64,000 bases of DNA, taken from Alphaproteobacteria bacterium. GTDB lineage: Bacteria > Pseudomonadota > Alphaproteobacteria > Paracaedibacterales > VGCI01. The position numbers and the translations under genes were made by a program. The notes under the pieces are model-generated. The model made no database searches and was not told the DNA's origin. It saw nothing but the letters and a program-made list of their open reading frames with translations. Within the stretch, counting starts at the first letter, position 1; the number at the start of each line of letters is the position of its first letter. Positions 9,212 through 18,283 of this stretch are shown piece after piece. The DNA lies in contig VGEY01000004.1 of assembly GCA_016869075.1 (NCBI GenBank), positions 1 to 64,000 of the forward strand. The letters run 5' to 3'.

Positions 9212-12200
9212 ATGCTTTTATTGCTGCGGCGCTCTCACGCTCACGCACGGTTATATCTATCCTTTTTCTCTGCATCATTTGGGGAATTATTGCTTATGCA
9301 CAAATCCCAAAAGAGTCCACTCCTGACGTCAAGATACCCATCATTTATGTTTCTTTAGTTCATGAAGGAATTTCACCTCAAGATGCTCAACGCCTTCTCT
9401 TACGTCCATTAGAACAAGAGCTTCATAATATTGAAGGTGTCAAAAAAATGACCTCTACGGCTTATGAAAATGGGGGGAATATTATCTTAGAGTTTACAGC
9501 AGGATTTAACTCTGAACGTGCACGTTATGATGTGCGAGATCGTGTTGATCTAGCTAAAGTCAAACTTCCACTTGATACTAAAGAACCCACAATATCAGAA
9601 ATAAATTTGAGCCTTTTTCCAGTCTTAATTGTAAAAATATCGGGAAAAATTCCTTTACGTACTCTTTATCGTATGGCACGCGAATTACGTGATGAAATTG
9701 AAGGAAATGTTACGAGTGTTCGTAAAGCAGAAATTATGGGCGACCAAAATGAGATTGTCGAAATTCTCATCGATCCAACTCAAGTCGAGGGCTATGGCCT
9801 TGCCTTTGATCAAGTAATTGCAAATTTTACAGAAAACAACCAGATCATTCCTGCAGGTAACATTGAAATGGGAACAGGACGATTTGCTGTCAAAGTTCCG
9901 GGTGTTTTAGAAGATATCCTTGATATTATGCAGTTGCCCGTTGCAACAAATAATGATGCTGTCATTAGATTAAAAGATATAGCAGAAGTACGTCGTACCT
10001 TTAAAGATCGTGAGAGCATTGTCCGCGATAGAGGTGTCCCAGCTGTTTCTCTTGAAATATCCAAACGCACGGGTGAAAACCTCATTCAAACAATTGAAAA
10101 TGTAAAGGCAATCGTCGAGGCGCAAAAAAAGAAATGGCCCGACCATGTTTCGGTTTCTTATGCAAATGATCAATCCAACCAAATCCGCGATATGCTTAAT
10201 GACCTGCAAAACAGCATTATTCTTGCCATTATTTTGGTCATGGGAATTATTGTTTATTCTTTGGGATGGCGTTCCTCCCTTTTGGTTGGCATCTCTGTCC
10301 CCGGTTCATTCCTGATGGGTGTTATGATTATTTCTATGATGGGACTCACCATTAATATAGTGGTCTTATTTAGTCTCATCTTTGCTGTTGGAATGCTTGT
10401 TGATGGCGCAATTATTGTCGTTGAATATGCCGACCTTAAAATTTCTGAGGGAATGGAGCCACGCGCTGCCTACCTCCATGCCGCACAACGTATGGCGTGG
10501 CCTGTTATAACTTCAATTGTCACCATTATCGCTGTCTTTATGCCTCTTCTCTTTTGGCCTGGAGTTCCAGGACAATTTATGAAGTTTATGCCTATTACGC
10601 TAATAGCCGTATTGACTGCGTCCATCCTCATGGCCTTAGTTTTTGTTCCTGCCATTGGGCAAATGCTAAAGCCCTCATTCACAAGGCACCACGCACCCGA
10701 CACAGCATTAGAAAAACCCACCGGGCTCATGGCAAAATATTTAAAGGCTTTAAATTTTGCCTTAGATTATCCTAAGCGCATTATTGGAGGCGCCATCGCC
10801 ATTCTTATATTGGCAAAAATGACGTATTCAACTTTTGGACGTGGGGTTGAATTTTTCCCTGACGTGGAACCAGAGATTGTGGCCATTCATGTCCATGGTC
10901 GCGGTAATTTATCAATCATGGATAAGGATCATCTTGTTCATTTGGTTGAAAATAAAATTTTGCCTATGAAAGAGCTTAAATCCGTTTATGTCCGAACCGG
11001 TACCACCATGACCAGCAGCAATGGGGGCACAACAACTGAAGATACGATTGGAACAATCACTTTAGAATTTATAGATTGGCGTAAACGACGTCCCGCGAAC
11101 GATATTCTAAATGATATTGAAAAAAGCACGAAAGATATTCCTGGTGTTCACATTGAAATCCAAAAAGAAGATGGAGGCCCTCCGGGACAAAAACCCATTG
11201 ATATTGAAATAAGTGCTCCTGAAGCAGCTTTGTTAAAGCCTGCGCTTTTAGCTTTACGAAAATATGTTGAAGAGTTACCAGGTATTACCAGCATTACGGA
11301 TAACCTCCCAATTCCTGGCATCGAATGGCAATTAACTGTTGATCGCAGTCAAGCAGCAAAGTTCAACGCCAGCATTCGCCAAGTGGGAAATGCAATAAAG
11401 CTTGTCACCAATGGTGTCAAAGTTGCCGCTTATCGTCCTGAAGATGCTTTGGATGAAGTTGATATTGTCGTACGCTATTTCCCTCAATACCGTGTCCTTG
11501 ATGAATTGGATAAGCTTAAAATTCAAACAAGTGCGGGCCTTATGCCTTTGAGCAATTTCGTCACCCGCACACCAGAACAGAAGGTCAGTAAAATTGACCG
11601 CGTTAATCGAAAACAAATATTAAGTTTGAAGGCTGATGTCTTACCTGGATTTTTAGCAGCAGATAAGATCCAAGAAATTCGTACAGCTCTCCCAAATTTA
11701 AATCTTGATCCGCGGGTTTCCATCAAATTTATGGGGGAAGAGCAAGACCGCCAAGAATCTATGGTCTTTCTCATGCAAGCCTTTTTTGTTGCCATCTTCA
11801 TGATTGCAGTCATTCTCATAACGCAATTTAACAGCTTCTTTAGTACAGGGCTGGTGTTGAGTGCTGTTGTCCTCTCAAGCATTGGTATTTTTATTGGCAT
11901 ATTAATTCATGGTATGGCTTTTGGAATTGTTATGGGAGGCATTGGTGTCATTGCCCTTGCGGGAATCATAGTCTCCAATAATATTCTCCTTATCGACACC
12001 TATGACTTGTTGATATCTCAAATTTCAAACCCAACCTTAGAACAGTATCGTGAAGTCATTATCCGCACTTGTATGCAGCGTGTCCGACCTGTTATTTTAA
12101 CCAAGCTCGCCACAATTCTTGGTCTATTGCCCATTATGTTGGGAATCAATATCGATTTTATTAATTTGGATGTTACGATCGGAGCACCCTCTACCCAATG

Positions 12201-12354
12201 GTGGCGCCTCTTATCCGTTTGTATCGTCTACGGGGTTCTCTTTGCCTCCAGCTTGACCCTTTTGGTCACCCCAGCAGCTCTTATGTGGCGCGCCCAACGC
12301 AAAACACGAAAGAAACCCAAAAGGATAAAAAGAACACAACATATTGAGGCCTAG
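9208..12354 (+). CDS. RND-family efflux pump permease (AcrB/HAE-like)
   Basis: The 1048-residue inner-membrane transporter has the RND plan: an N-terminal helix, a periplasmic domain, six helices, a second periplasmic domain and six more helices. It overlaps the adaptor gene by 4 bp (ATGA), so the two are translationally coupled. The proton-relay site in helix 4 reads GMLVDGAIIVVE: one aspartate, D399, is kept, but the second position is G400. In helix 10 the position of the AcrB relay lysine is S923. This single-Asp arrangement resembles heavy-metal RND pumps such as CusA, so substrate class cannot be assigned from homology to AcrB. No outer-membrane channel gene is adjacent; the TolC at 27.8-29.4 kb is the likely partner. 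Confidence 0.93.
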   Translation: MNAFIAAALSRSRTVISILFLCIIWGIIAYAQIPKESTPDVKIPIIYVSLVHEGISPQDAQRLLLRPLEQELHNIEGVKKMTSTAYENGGNIILEFTAGFNSERARYDVRDRVDLAKVKLPLDTKEPTISEINLSLFPVLIVKISGKIPLRTLYRMARELRDEIEGNVTSVRKAEIMGDQNEIVEILIDPTQVEGYGLAFDQVIANFTENNQIIPAGNIEMGTGRFAVKVPGVLEDILDIMQLPVATNNDAVIRLKDIAEVRRTFKDRESIVRDRGVPAVSLEISKRTGENLIQTIENVKAIVEAQKKKWPDHVSVSYANDQSNQIRDMLNDLQNSIILAIILVMGIIVYSLGWRSSLLVGISVPGSFLMGVMIISMMGLTINIVVLFSLIFAVGMLVDGAIIVVEYADLKISEGMEPRAAYLHAAQRMAWPVITSIVTIIAVFMPLLFWPGVPGQFMKFMPITLIAVLTASILMALVFVPAIGQMLKPSFTRHHAPDTALEKPTGLMAKYLKALNFALDYPKRIIGGAIAILILAKMTYSTFGRGVEFFPDVEPEIVAIHVHGRGNLSIMDKDHLVHLVENKILPMKELKSVYVRTGTTMTSSNGGTTTEDTIGTITLEFIDWRKRRPANDILNDIEKSTKDIPGVHIEIQKEDGGPPGQKPIDIEISAPEAALLKPALLALRKYVEELPGITSITDNLPIPGIEWQLTVDRSQAAKFNASIRQVGNAIKLVTNGVKVAAYRPEDALDEVDIVVRYFPQYRVLDELDKLKIQTSAGLMPLSNFVTRTPEQKVSKIDRVNRKQILSLKADVLPGFLAADKIQEIRTALPNLNLDPRVSIKFMGEEQDRQESMVFLMQAFFVAIFMIAVILITQFNSFFSTGLVLSAVVLSSIGIFIGILIHGMAFGIVMGGIGVIALAGIIVSNNILLIDTYDLLISQISNPTLEQYREVIIRTCMQRVRPVILTKLATILGLLPIMLGINIDFINLDVTIGAPSTQWWRLLSVCIVYGVLFASSLTLLVTPAALMWRAQRKTRKKPKRIKRTQHIEA

Positions 12355-12681
12355 GCTCTCTGGCAAAACAGCATCAATCATCTTTTAAAAATGTTCAAAA
12401 GGTCAATTTTTTCTTTTTTTATCGAATTAAAAACTGAGAAATATTATTAGAGGGCATACATTTTTTTATCAAAAAATAATATGTATTCAATATTTTGTAA
12501 AAGAGCTTTCATGCACTTTCGTATAAACATCTCTTAGGCTTTTTTGTCACACTTTTTGATTTGTTTATTTTAATTTTTTCTAAAAACCTTTTCTATATAT
12601 TATATAAAGTTTATTAGATTACTGAACTCATTTAATAAGAGTTTTATAAAAATAATTTTAATAATAAATGGAAATTTTAAA
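12355..12681. other. AT-rich intergenic gap
   Basis: This gap between the RND pump and the SUKH-like gene is very AT-rich with long T and A runs. I see no coding frame, terminator hairpin or operator in it. It must hold the promoter for the downstream exported protein; TATATATTATATAA near 12594 is a possible but low-information AT box. Confidence 0.4.
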
Positions 12682-13200
12682 ATGAAATGTACAAAAGCAT
12701 CCTTAGCCTTGACCACTTCACTCGCTATGCTTTCCTATATTCAGTCTGCAGAAGATATTTCACCAAATGTTTGGGGGCCTTTAAAGCAGAAATTCGCCCC
12801 ACTCTCAATTTATAAAAGCCTTCCAGATGACGAAAGGCAGCTAAAAATTACTGCAGGGTTAGGTCAAATAGAAAACAGTCTTTTTAGTGCCGCTTCTGGA
12901 GGACATCTCCCCGCAACCTTTAAGGAATTTTACCAACAAGTTGGGCATTTAGGTTTTAGTGTGAGAATTTATTCACCAATGAAAGGGTTAGAGAGCCCTC
13001 TTTATAGCTTGATTAGAGATGCACATGAAAAGGGTATTCCCCAAGATTGGCTCGCTTTTGCTGAGTGCGACGGAAATGAATATTTTGCCCTAAATTATAA
13101 GGACGGAAAAGTTGCGCGTTTTACCCTTCTCCCGCGCGTACAACAACATGAGAACTATCCGACTATTTTGGATTGGATAGACAAAAATCTTAATCATTAA
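12682..13200 (+). CDS. Exported SUKH/SMI1-KNR4-like protein (candidate immunity protein)
   Basis: Residues 1-23 form a signal peptide with a likely cleavage after QSA. The mature part has SUKH (SMI1/KNR4) superfamily features: LPATFKEFYQQVG at 76-88 and IPQDWLAFAECDGNEYFAL at 119-137, followed by the strand KDGKVARF and a terminal helix IDWIDKNL-like segment. SUKH proteins are common immunity proteins against HNH/EndoVII-fold nuclease toxins. The gene ends 1 bp from the convergent stop of a protein with an LHH-like nuclease signature, which fits that pairing. Export of a SUKH protein is unusual. Assignment is from pattern recognition, not a profile search. Confidence 0.65.
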   Translation: MKCTKASLALTTSLAMLSYIQSAEDISPNVWGPLKQKFAPLSIYKSLPDDERQLKITAGLGQIENSLFSAASGGHLPATFKEFYQQVGHLGFSVRIYSPMKGLESPLYSLIRDAHEKGIPQDWLAFAECDGNEYFALNYKDGKVARFTLLPRVQQHENYPTILDWIDKNLNH

Positions 13201-13201
13201 T

Positions 13202-14593
13202 TTAGGAATATAAACTTGCAATTTGCTGATTAATCTTTTTACGGGCTTCTCCCCAAAGAGTGCGATTTATATCGATAGAGGAAAGAACATATGTATCACC
13301 CGCAGAATGAAGAGCTCCTGAGTGTTCTTGATGTAGCCAAGCAGGTATTAAGACAATCTTGTAGGGGCCTTCATGTTGCGACCGTGTTACTTCATCAATC
13401 TTTATGGTATGAACGTACGGATCCATTTGTGTGAGGTGATGGTAATTCATAGTATTTCCATCCGCACCTATCGGCGAGTTTCCTAACAACATAGCTTCAC
13501 GATTGGTAGTGCCTATAGCATCAGTCCGATCAAATTTAAGGGTATGCAGCGAAAAATACACCTCATATAAAGGGAGAATTTTATCTGTTGGATCATTGAG
13601 AACGATGCGCGTCATATGAGGAGCAACATACTTTAAGAAAGCACTCACCAAATTCGGCCAACGCATTTTTCTTTCTTCACCATTCAAAATCTGCTGCTTT
13701 TTAGATAGAACGTATGTGAAATATGTACTCCACCGATTTTGTTCGTCATTTAATTCTTTTATGAGTTGTAATGGCAAGGTACCTCTCTTTGCTTCAGCGG
13801 CTTCAAAATCTGTCTTATCTTTAAGTTTCCGTGCTGTACGCTCTTCTGGGGTTTCAGGAAGGACTGGTTCTCTAAATGCGAGTTGTGGAAGAGGCTGAAC
13901 TTCTCCTGCTTCACGTGCCTCTTTTAAATCGAGCCTTTTAGAAAGCTGGCGAACAGCGGGGCTAAAAGGATGTGCATCGTCGCGTGAAAATTGAGGATTT
14001 CGGATGGGAGAGGGATAATGTTCTTTTAGAACTCGCACTGCCGCTTTTATTGAGGGACTTTTACATCCAGCAACGCGATATTGTTGCACCGTTTCAGGCG
14101 AAAACAGCGCCATATCAATGATGAGCTCTTCACTCAATATCTCTTCACTCCTTTCTGAAGAAGGTTCACCTTTCTTGCCTTTTGGCTTTCTGAAATCCAA
14201 AAAGAGAGCAGCATTTAGCACTTGAGCAGTCGCAGTCCGTCGAGGAGTTAGTTTTAATTTTCTTTCTGTCTTTTTTAAATTTGGATCTATGGGTACCAAA
14301 GGACTAGAGGCTTCATCAGTAGATGAAGCAGCGGAAGTAGATGAAGCAGCGGAAGTAGATGAAAAATCAAAACCTACAGAAGCGCCTGCACCAGATATAG
14401 GAAGATCCGGCATTCTTGATTGAGCATCTTCCTTTAATTTGGAATATGCTCTTTTTTTAGTCTTCGCTTTTTTTTCTAAATAGAGGTTATCGTCTTCATC
14501 ATAATCTGCACAAAAACATTTTTCTCCAATGCTTCCAGAGAGTAGAAAAAGACATAATGAATTCGCTATTATTTTCTTATTTTTATAAAACAT
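13202..14593 (-). CDS. Exported protein with C-terminal LHH/HNH-like nuclease signature (candidate toxin)
   Basis: The 463-residue protein begins with a hydrophobic signal sequence (about 1-28, ending CFCAD). A Ser/Ala-rich linker follows at 76-98, encoded by an 18-bp tandem repeat. The middle (about 105-330) is charged and not recognised. The C-terminal 90 residues carry NYHHLTQ (383-389) and, 30 residues on, HQEHSGALH (421-429). This spacing of HHxxQ and HxxHxxxLH is the pattern of LHH-type HNH/EndoVII nucleases that end polymorphic toxins. The convergent neighbour is a SUKH-like protein. If correct, it is a secreted nuclease aimed at competitors or a host; the middle region could be a delivery module. 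No RHS or Hint domain is visible. Confidence 0.55.
   Translation of the reverse strand: MFYKNKKIIANSLCLFLLSGSIGEKCFCADYDEDDNLYLEKKAKTKKRAYSKLKEDAQSRMPDLPISGAGASVGFDFSSTSAASSTSAASSTDEASSPLVPIDPNLKKTERKLKLTPRRTATAQVLNAALFLDFRKPKGKKGEPSSERSEEILSEELIIDMALFSPETVQQYRVAGCKSPSIKAAVRVLKEHYPSPIRNPQFSRDDAHPFSPAVRQLSKRLDLKEAREAGEVQPLPQLAFREPVLPETPEERTARKLKDKTDFEAAEAKRGTLPLQLIKELNDEQNRWSTYFTYVLSKKQQILNGEERKMRWPNLVSAFLKYVAPHMTRIVLNDPTDKILPLYEVYFSLHTLKFDRTDAIGTTNREAMLLGNSPIGADGNTMNYHHLTQMDPYVHTIKIDEVTRSQHEGPYKIVLIPAWLHQEHSGALHSAGDTYVLSSIDINRTLWGEARKKINQQIASLYS
14318..14363. repeat. 18-bp tandem repeat in the Ser/Ala linker
   Basis: The unit AGTAGATGAAGCAGCGGA occurs twice in full plus 10 bp of a third copy, without mismatches. 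Because 18 is a multiple of three, copy-number change would lengthen or shorten the linker without breaking the frame. Confidence 0.85.
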
Positions 14594-14898
14594 TGAATTC
14601 CATAAATTTGATAATTTTAATTTATATAGATTCTACGTAATAATAAAATGAAAAAATATCAAGACATTTGTTAAGTATTTTTTAATTTTTATGAGAATAA
14701 ATTTATTAATTTTTTTATAAAAATGGATTTATAAGAATGCTTAAATTCCTATTATGCATATTAAAAAGTATGGGAAAGTAAAGGAGAATACAAAGAAGGG
14801 CGTCAAGAATGTTCACTTTTAAGAACACCTCACGCCCTTCAAAAAGGAGAAAGAAACTTACACTGAATATTTTTCATCCAAAAGGATAGAAAAGTTAT
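14594..14898. other. Intergenic gap between the candidate toxin gene and secB
   Basis: The gap is AT-rich. It holds a hairpin at 14795-14840 (described separately) and must carry the leftward promoter of the candidate toxin gene. I see no other gene in it. Confidence 0.5.
14795..14840 (-). terminator. Hairpin, probable secB terminator
   Basis: A 9-bp perfect stem (14795-14803 with 14832-14840) encloses a second 5-bp stem (14810-14814 with 14823-14827). On the minus strand the hairpin is followed by CTTTGTATT, a weak U-tract. It lies about 60 bp beyond the secB stop. Confidence 0.5.
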
Positions 14899-15405
14899 TT
14901 AGTCTTCCTTCATTGATTTATCGGCTTTGCTTCCCTTTTCAGCCTTCGTTGGCTTTTGTTGGTCTTTTTGTTGCTCATAAAGAGCTGAAAAATCAACTGG
15001 GGCAAGCATTAAGGGTGGAAACCCACCATCCCTTGTTACATCTGCCAAAATATTGCGTGCAAAAGGGAAAAGCAAACGGGGAGACTCAACCATTAAAAGG
15101 TGACCTGCATCATTTTCCTCAACCTCATCGCCAAGTGTTACAATACCTGCATAACTTAATTCAGCTATGAAAAGAGAGGCTTTATCACGTGTTGCATCTA
15201 TGCGAATATCAAGAACAACTTCGAAATTCCGTCCGCCAAGATTATCTGCCTTGGCTTGAATGCCAACAGAAATATTAGGCTGGCTCTTATTATCTGTTGT
15301 GAAAGAAGCAATAGGATTTGGGTTTTCAAAAGATAAGTCTTTAATATATTGGGCATGAACCGTAACTGGCAAAGCCATACCCCCTGCATTTGATCCGGTA
15401 GACAT
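14899..15405 (-). CDS. secB: Protein-export chaperone SecB
   Basis: SecB is a cytosolic tetrameric chaperone that holds precursors unfolded for SecA. Family segments are visible: VHAQYIKDLSFENPNP, then the acidic LGDEVEENDAGHLLMVESPRLLFPFARNILADVTRDGGFPPLMLAPVDF core. The C-terminal tail is Lys/Glu-rich. I start at 15405 (MSTGSNAGG, 168 residues), not 15453, because a near-perfect AAGGAGGA lies 9 bp upstream. It is divergent from timA, the usual alphaproteobacterial arrangement. Confidence 0.96.
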   Translation of the reverse strand: MSTGSNAGGMALPVTVHAQYIKDLSFENPNPIASFTTDNKSQPNISVGIQAKADNLGGRNFEVVLDIRIDATRDKASLFIAELSYAGIVTLGDEVEENDAGHLLMVESPRLLFPFARNILADVTRDGGFPPLMLAPVDFSALYEQQKDQQKPTKAEKGSKADKSMKED

Positions 15406-15560
15406 TTCGTGTTTCCTCCTTAATAATATTGTATTATCTTCAAGTTGTAGCAATTCGAGCCCAACTTCGTCTACACTAGAATAGCAGGAGAAAGGTTACG
15501 AAAGTCTTGATATAGGGAAATTGGTTAAAAATAATTAAATATGGCTGAGCTTAAGGAGTT

Positions 15561-16226
15561 ATGACAATTCGAATGATGGAAATACTATTTTTTGCTTTTC
15601 TAACAGGATACATTGTTTTTCGACTTTGGTCGATTCTAGGTAAGCGCACAGGATTCGAAGCGCCTCCTCCCCCTCTCCAAGAGTCTGACAATGTCATAAC
15701 GCTCCCAGTACGGACAAAAAAGAAGTTACCTCAACAGGAAGAAATTCAACCTACCCAACCTCAAAACCCGCTCATCAGTGATGGTGTGAAGAGAATTCAG
15801 GCTGCGGACCCAGCGTTTAATCTCGATCATTTCTTAAAGGGAGCCATCAGAGCATACGAAATAATTACAGAAGCTTTTGCTGTAGGAAATAAAAATACGT
15901 TAAAGCCTCTTTTAAGCCCAAGCGTTTACAAATCTTTTATCACAGCTCTTCAAGAGCGGCAGGAAGCTAGTCAAACCGTAGAAACTAAAATTATTGACAT
16001 AAAAGACCCTGAAATTATCAGCATCGATATAAAGGGTAAACAAGAGCAAATTACTGTCAAATTTGTAAGTGAACAAGTCGTTGTCACCAAAGATGCTGAA
16101 GGTAAGATCCTCGATAATCCAGCCCATCTTTCATTAACAATGAATGATATATGGACATTTAACCGTACCATCAAATCTGAAAATCCTAATTGGGTGTTAA
16201 TTGCAACACGCGTTGAAGGCAATTAG
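15561..16226 (+). CDS. Tim44/TimA-like putative translocase adaptor protein
   Basis: The 221-residue protein has one N-terminal transmembrane helix (about residues 6-24), a Pro/Gln-rich linker (35-75) and a C-terminal Tim44-like domain (about 80-220) with DPAFNLDHFLKGAIRAYEIITEAFAVGN and LSLTMNDIWTFNRTIKSENPNWVLIATR. This is the bacterial TimA family related to mitochondrial Tim44. The gene is divergent from secB and is followed 3 bp later by mltA, the conserved alphaproteobacterial order. The GGAG just before the first ATG is very close; ATG at codons 5-6 is an alternative start. Confidence 0.9.
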   Translation: MTIRMMEILFFAFLTGYIVFRLWSILGKRTGFEAPPPPLQESDNVITLPVRTKKKLPQQEEIQPTQPQNPLISDGVKRIQAADPAFNLDHFLKGAIRAYEIITEAFAVGNKNTLKPLLSPSVYKSFITALQERQEASQTVETKIIDIKDPEIISIDIKGKQEQITVKFVSEQVVVTKDAEGKILDNPAHLSLTMNDIWTFNRTIKSENPNWVLIATRVEGN

Positions 16227-16229
16227 AAT

Positions 16230-17321
16230 ATGAGTAAAATGCCTCCTTTGCACATTTGCGTTCTCATCCTTATTTCTTTCATATTAGCCGGGTGCCAAAC
16301 TCAAATGGGGGGACCTGCTAACCTCGACTTGACGCCTATTTCCTATCAAGATTTACCTGGGTGGAAAAATGATCAAATGTTAAAGGCTTTACCAGCCCTC
16401 AAACGATCTTGTTCATGTTTACTGTCGCATGATCCTTCCACTCCCATGTTAACACGCAGATGCGGGGGAGGCCTTGCTGCTGATTGGCGTCCGTTTTGCA
16501 AAGAAATTTCCTCAAATCCTCCAACAACTGAAACGGCCATGCGCCAGCTGCTTGAACAGTATTTAAGACCTTACCAGGCTTCAGGCTCTGATGGGTGTAC
16601 AGGCCTTTTTACCGGATATGATGAACCCCTTTTGCGGGGATCGCTCCGCCGGCATGGCCGATACCAAACCCCTTTATATCGCCTTCCTGGATCTAAAGTA
16701 CGCTACAAGGGGATGCCCCGTAATCGTATTGTAAAGGGTGGCTTAAAGGGCCGTGGTTTGGAACTGGTATGGGTGGATGACCCTATTGATGCCTTCTTTT
16801 TGCAAATCCAAGGCTCGGGCCGCATACAACTTGATAATGGTAGAATCATGCGTCTTGGATATGCCGGGACAAATGGATGTGGGTATTATGCGATTGGCAA
16901 AACCTTAATTGATCGTGGGGAAATTTCTTGCGAAAATATCTCACGGCAATCCATTCGTGCCTGGCTTAAAGCACATCCAAAGCAAGCAGAATCTATTATG
17001 TCACTCAACAAATCATATGTCTTTTTCCGTGTTCGACATGGAGAAGGCCCTATTGGGAGCCACGGTGTTCCTTTGACACCCCAGCGGAGCCTTGCTGTTG
17101 ATCGTGAATATATCTCTCTTGGAACACCTTTATGGATTGACTTAAGCCACCCCGATACAGGCGCACCACGCATTCAATCTTTAGTTGTAGCGCAAGATAC
17201 AGGGGGCGCTATTAAGGGAGGTGTTCGAGGAGATCTTTTCTGGGGATGTGGAGCATCCGCAGCCGATTATGCTGGCCGCATGAAATCTCGTGGGGAATAT
17301 TACCTGCTGTTACCTAAATGA
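16230..17321 (+). CDS. mltA: Membrane-bound lytic murein transglycosylase A (lipoprotein)
   Basis: MltA cleaves peptidoglycan to form 1,6-anhydromuropeptides at the outer membrane. The N-terminus has a lipoprotein signal ending in the lipobox LAGC (C22). The MltA domain occupies about residues 110-260 (FTGYDEPLLRGSLRRHGRYQTPLYR; FFLQIQGSGRIQL; GYAGTNG), and the C-terminal 3D domain (about 280-355) shows VVAQDTGGAIKGGVRGDLFWG with its conserved aspartates. At 363 residues it is of normal length. It sits between timA and smr; the smr start overlaps its stop by 4 bp. Confidence 0.95.
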   Translation: MSKMPPLHICVLILISFILAGCQTQMGGPANLDLTPISYQDLPGWKNDQMLKALPALKRSCSCLLSHDPSTPMLTRRCGGGLAADWRPFCKEISSNPPTTETAMRQLLEQYLRPYQASGSDGCTGLFTGYDEPLLRGSLRRHGRYQTPLYRLPGSKVRYKGMPRNRIVKGGLKGRGLELVWVDDPIDAFFLQIQGSGRIQLDNGRIMRLGYAGTNGCGYYAIGKTLIDRGEISCENISRQSIRAWLKAHPKQAESIMSLNKSYVFFRVRHGEGPIGSHGVPLTPQRSLAVDREYISLGTPLWIDLSHPDTGAPRIQSLVVAQDTGGAIKGGVRGDLFWGCGASAADYAGRMKSRGEYYLLLPK

Positions 17322-17902
17322 CCCGCAAACGTCGGGAACTCAGCGATGAGGAACAAAGTTTATGGAACTTAGTTGCTCGAAAAATCAGACCTCTTTTAAA
17401 ACATAAAAAGCCCGCTTCACCTCCTAATCCCAATAGGGAACATAAGCCCCCTATTCGGGCAAAGAAGCTGAAACACCCTATTTCTTCCATCCTGCTTTCA
17501 GAACCATCAGAAGGGTATTCGAAAAAGTCTTCGAAAGGTCATTTAACACGCCGCACATCTCACACCAAAAAAATTTCTTTTCAAGATCGGCTAGATCTCC
17601 ATGGCCTAACATTAAAAGAAGCCCAAATCCATCTAAAATCATTTTTAATAGCCTGCCAACGGCATGGATATCTTTGGGTTTTAGTTATCACGGGAAAAGG
17701 GCGCCATCAGAGAAAAAGCGAGAGTGCTCACACCCATCATTCCTTAAAGACATTGCAAAACTGTGTACCCGAATGGTTAGACGATCCCCGATACGCCCCT
17801 CTTGTAGCAGCTTATGGGACAGCGAAACCTCAAGACGGAGGAAGCGGGGCTCTCTATGTTCGCTTGAAAAAACGAGCTATAAAGAAGTCTATTCGAGACT
17901 AA
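17318..17902 (+). CDS. Smr-domain protein
   Basis: The 194-residue protein has a basic, unstructured N-terminal half and a C-terminal Smr domain (about 92-190). Domain marks are LDLHGLTLKEAQ, VLVITGKGRHQ and GGSGALYVRLKK. Smr domains bind or nick nucleic acids, and in stand-alone form have been linked to RNA or ribosome quality control. It overlaps mltA by 4 bp (ATGA) and so is translationally coupled to it. A large hairpin follows the stop. Confidence 0.92.
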   Translation: MTRKRRELSDEEQSLWNLVARKIRPLLKHKKPASPPNPNREHKPPIRAKKLKHPISSILLSEPSEGYSKKSSKGHLTRRTSHTKKISFQDRLDLHGLTLKEAQIHLKSFLIACQRHGYLWVLVITGKGRHQRKSESAHTHHSLKTLQNCVPEWLDDPRYAPLVAAYGTAKPQDGGSGALYVRLKKRAIKKSIRD

Positions 17903-17907
17903 AGCAT

Positions 17908-17940
17908 GGATAAATTTGCATTCTGATTGCAAATTTGTCC
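17908..17940. other. Strong dyad symmetry after smr, no U-tract
   Basis: A 13-bp inverted repeat with one G-U pair (17908-17920 with 17928-17940) and a 7-nt loop follows the smr stop. No T-run follows on the plus strand, so it may be a transcript-end stabiliser, not a classic terminator. Confidence 0.6.
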
Positions 17941-18094
17941 AAAGAAACAAATCTTGCCCCTTTCAAATCTATTAGTTTTTATAAGCATAGCCTCGCCAAT
18001 TTCGTTTAATGATTGAAGTTTTTGTATTTATTCTTTAAATAAGAAGGGTGCAACTACTAATAAAAAACATCCTACAATACAAGAGAGGTATTTT

Positions 18095-18283
18095 ATGGGT
18101 ATGAGTTTTGGACATATGGCTTTATTGCTCGTCATCGTTTTGGTCGTTTTTGGAGCGGGCAAGCTACCCCGCGTTATGGGTGATATCGCTAAAGGTGTGA
18201 GAGCTTTTAAAGATGGAATGAAGGATGGTGAAGATGATGATAAAGTTACCAAACTTCCTGATGATAAAAATTGCGCAGCATGA
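18095..18283 (+). CDS. tatA: Twin-arginine translocase subunit TatA
   Basis: TatA oligomers form the variable pore of the Tat pathway for folded proteins. The 62-residue protein has one N-terminal helix ([21 protein letters not shown]), then the amphipathic helix region [22 protein letters not shown]. The sequence FGAGKLP is the family hinge. It opens a tatABC operon; its stop overlaps tatB by 4 bp. Confidence 0.95.
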   Translation: MGMSFGHMALLLVIVLVVFGAGKLPRVMGDIAKGVRAFKDGMKDGEDDDKVTKLPDDKNCAA

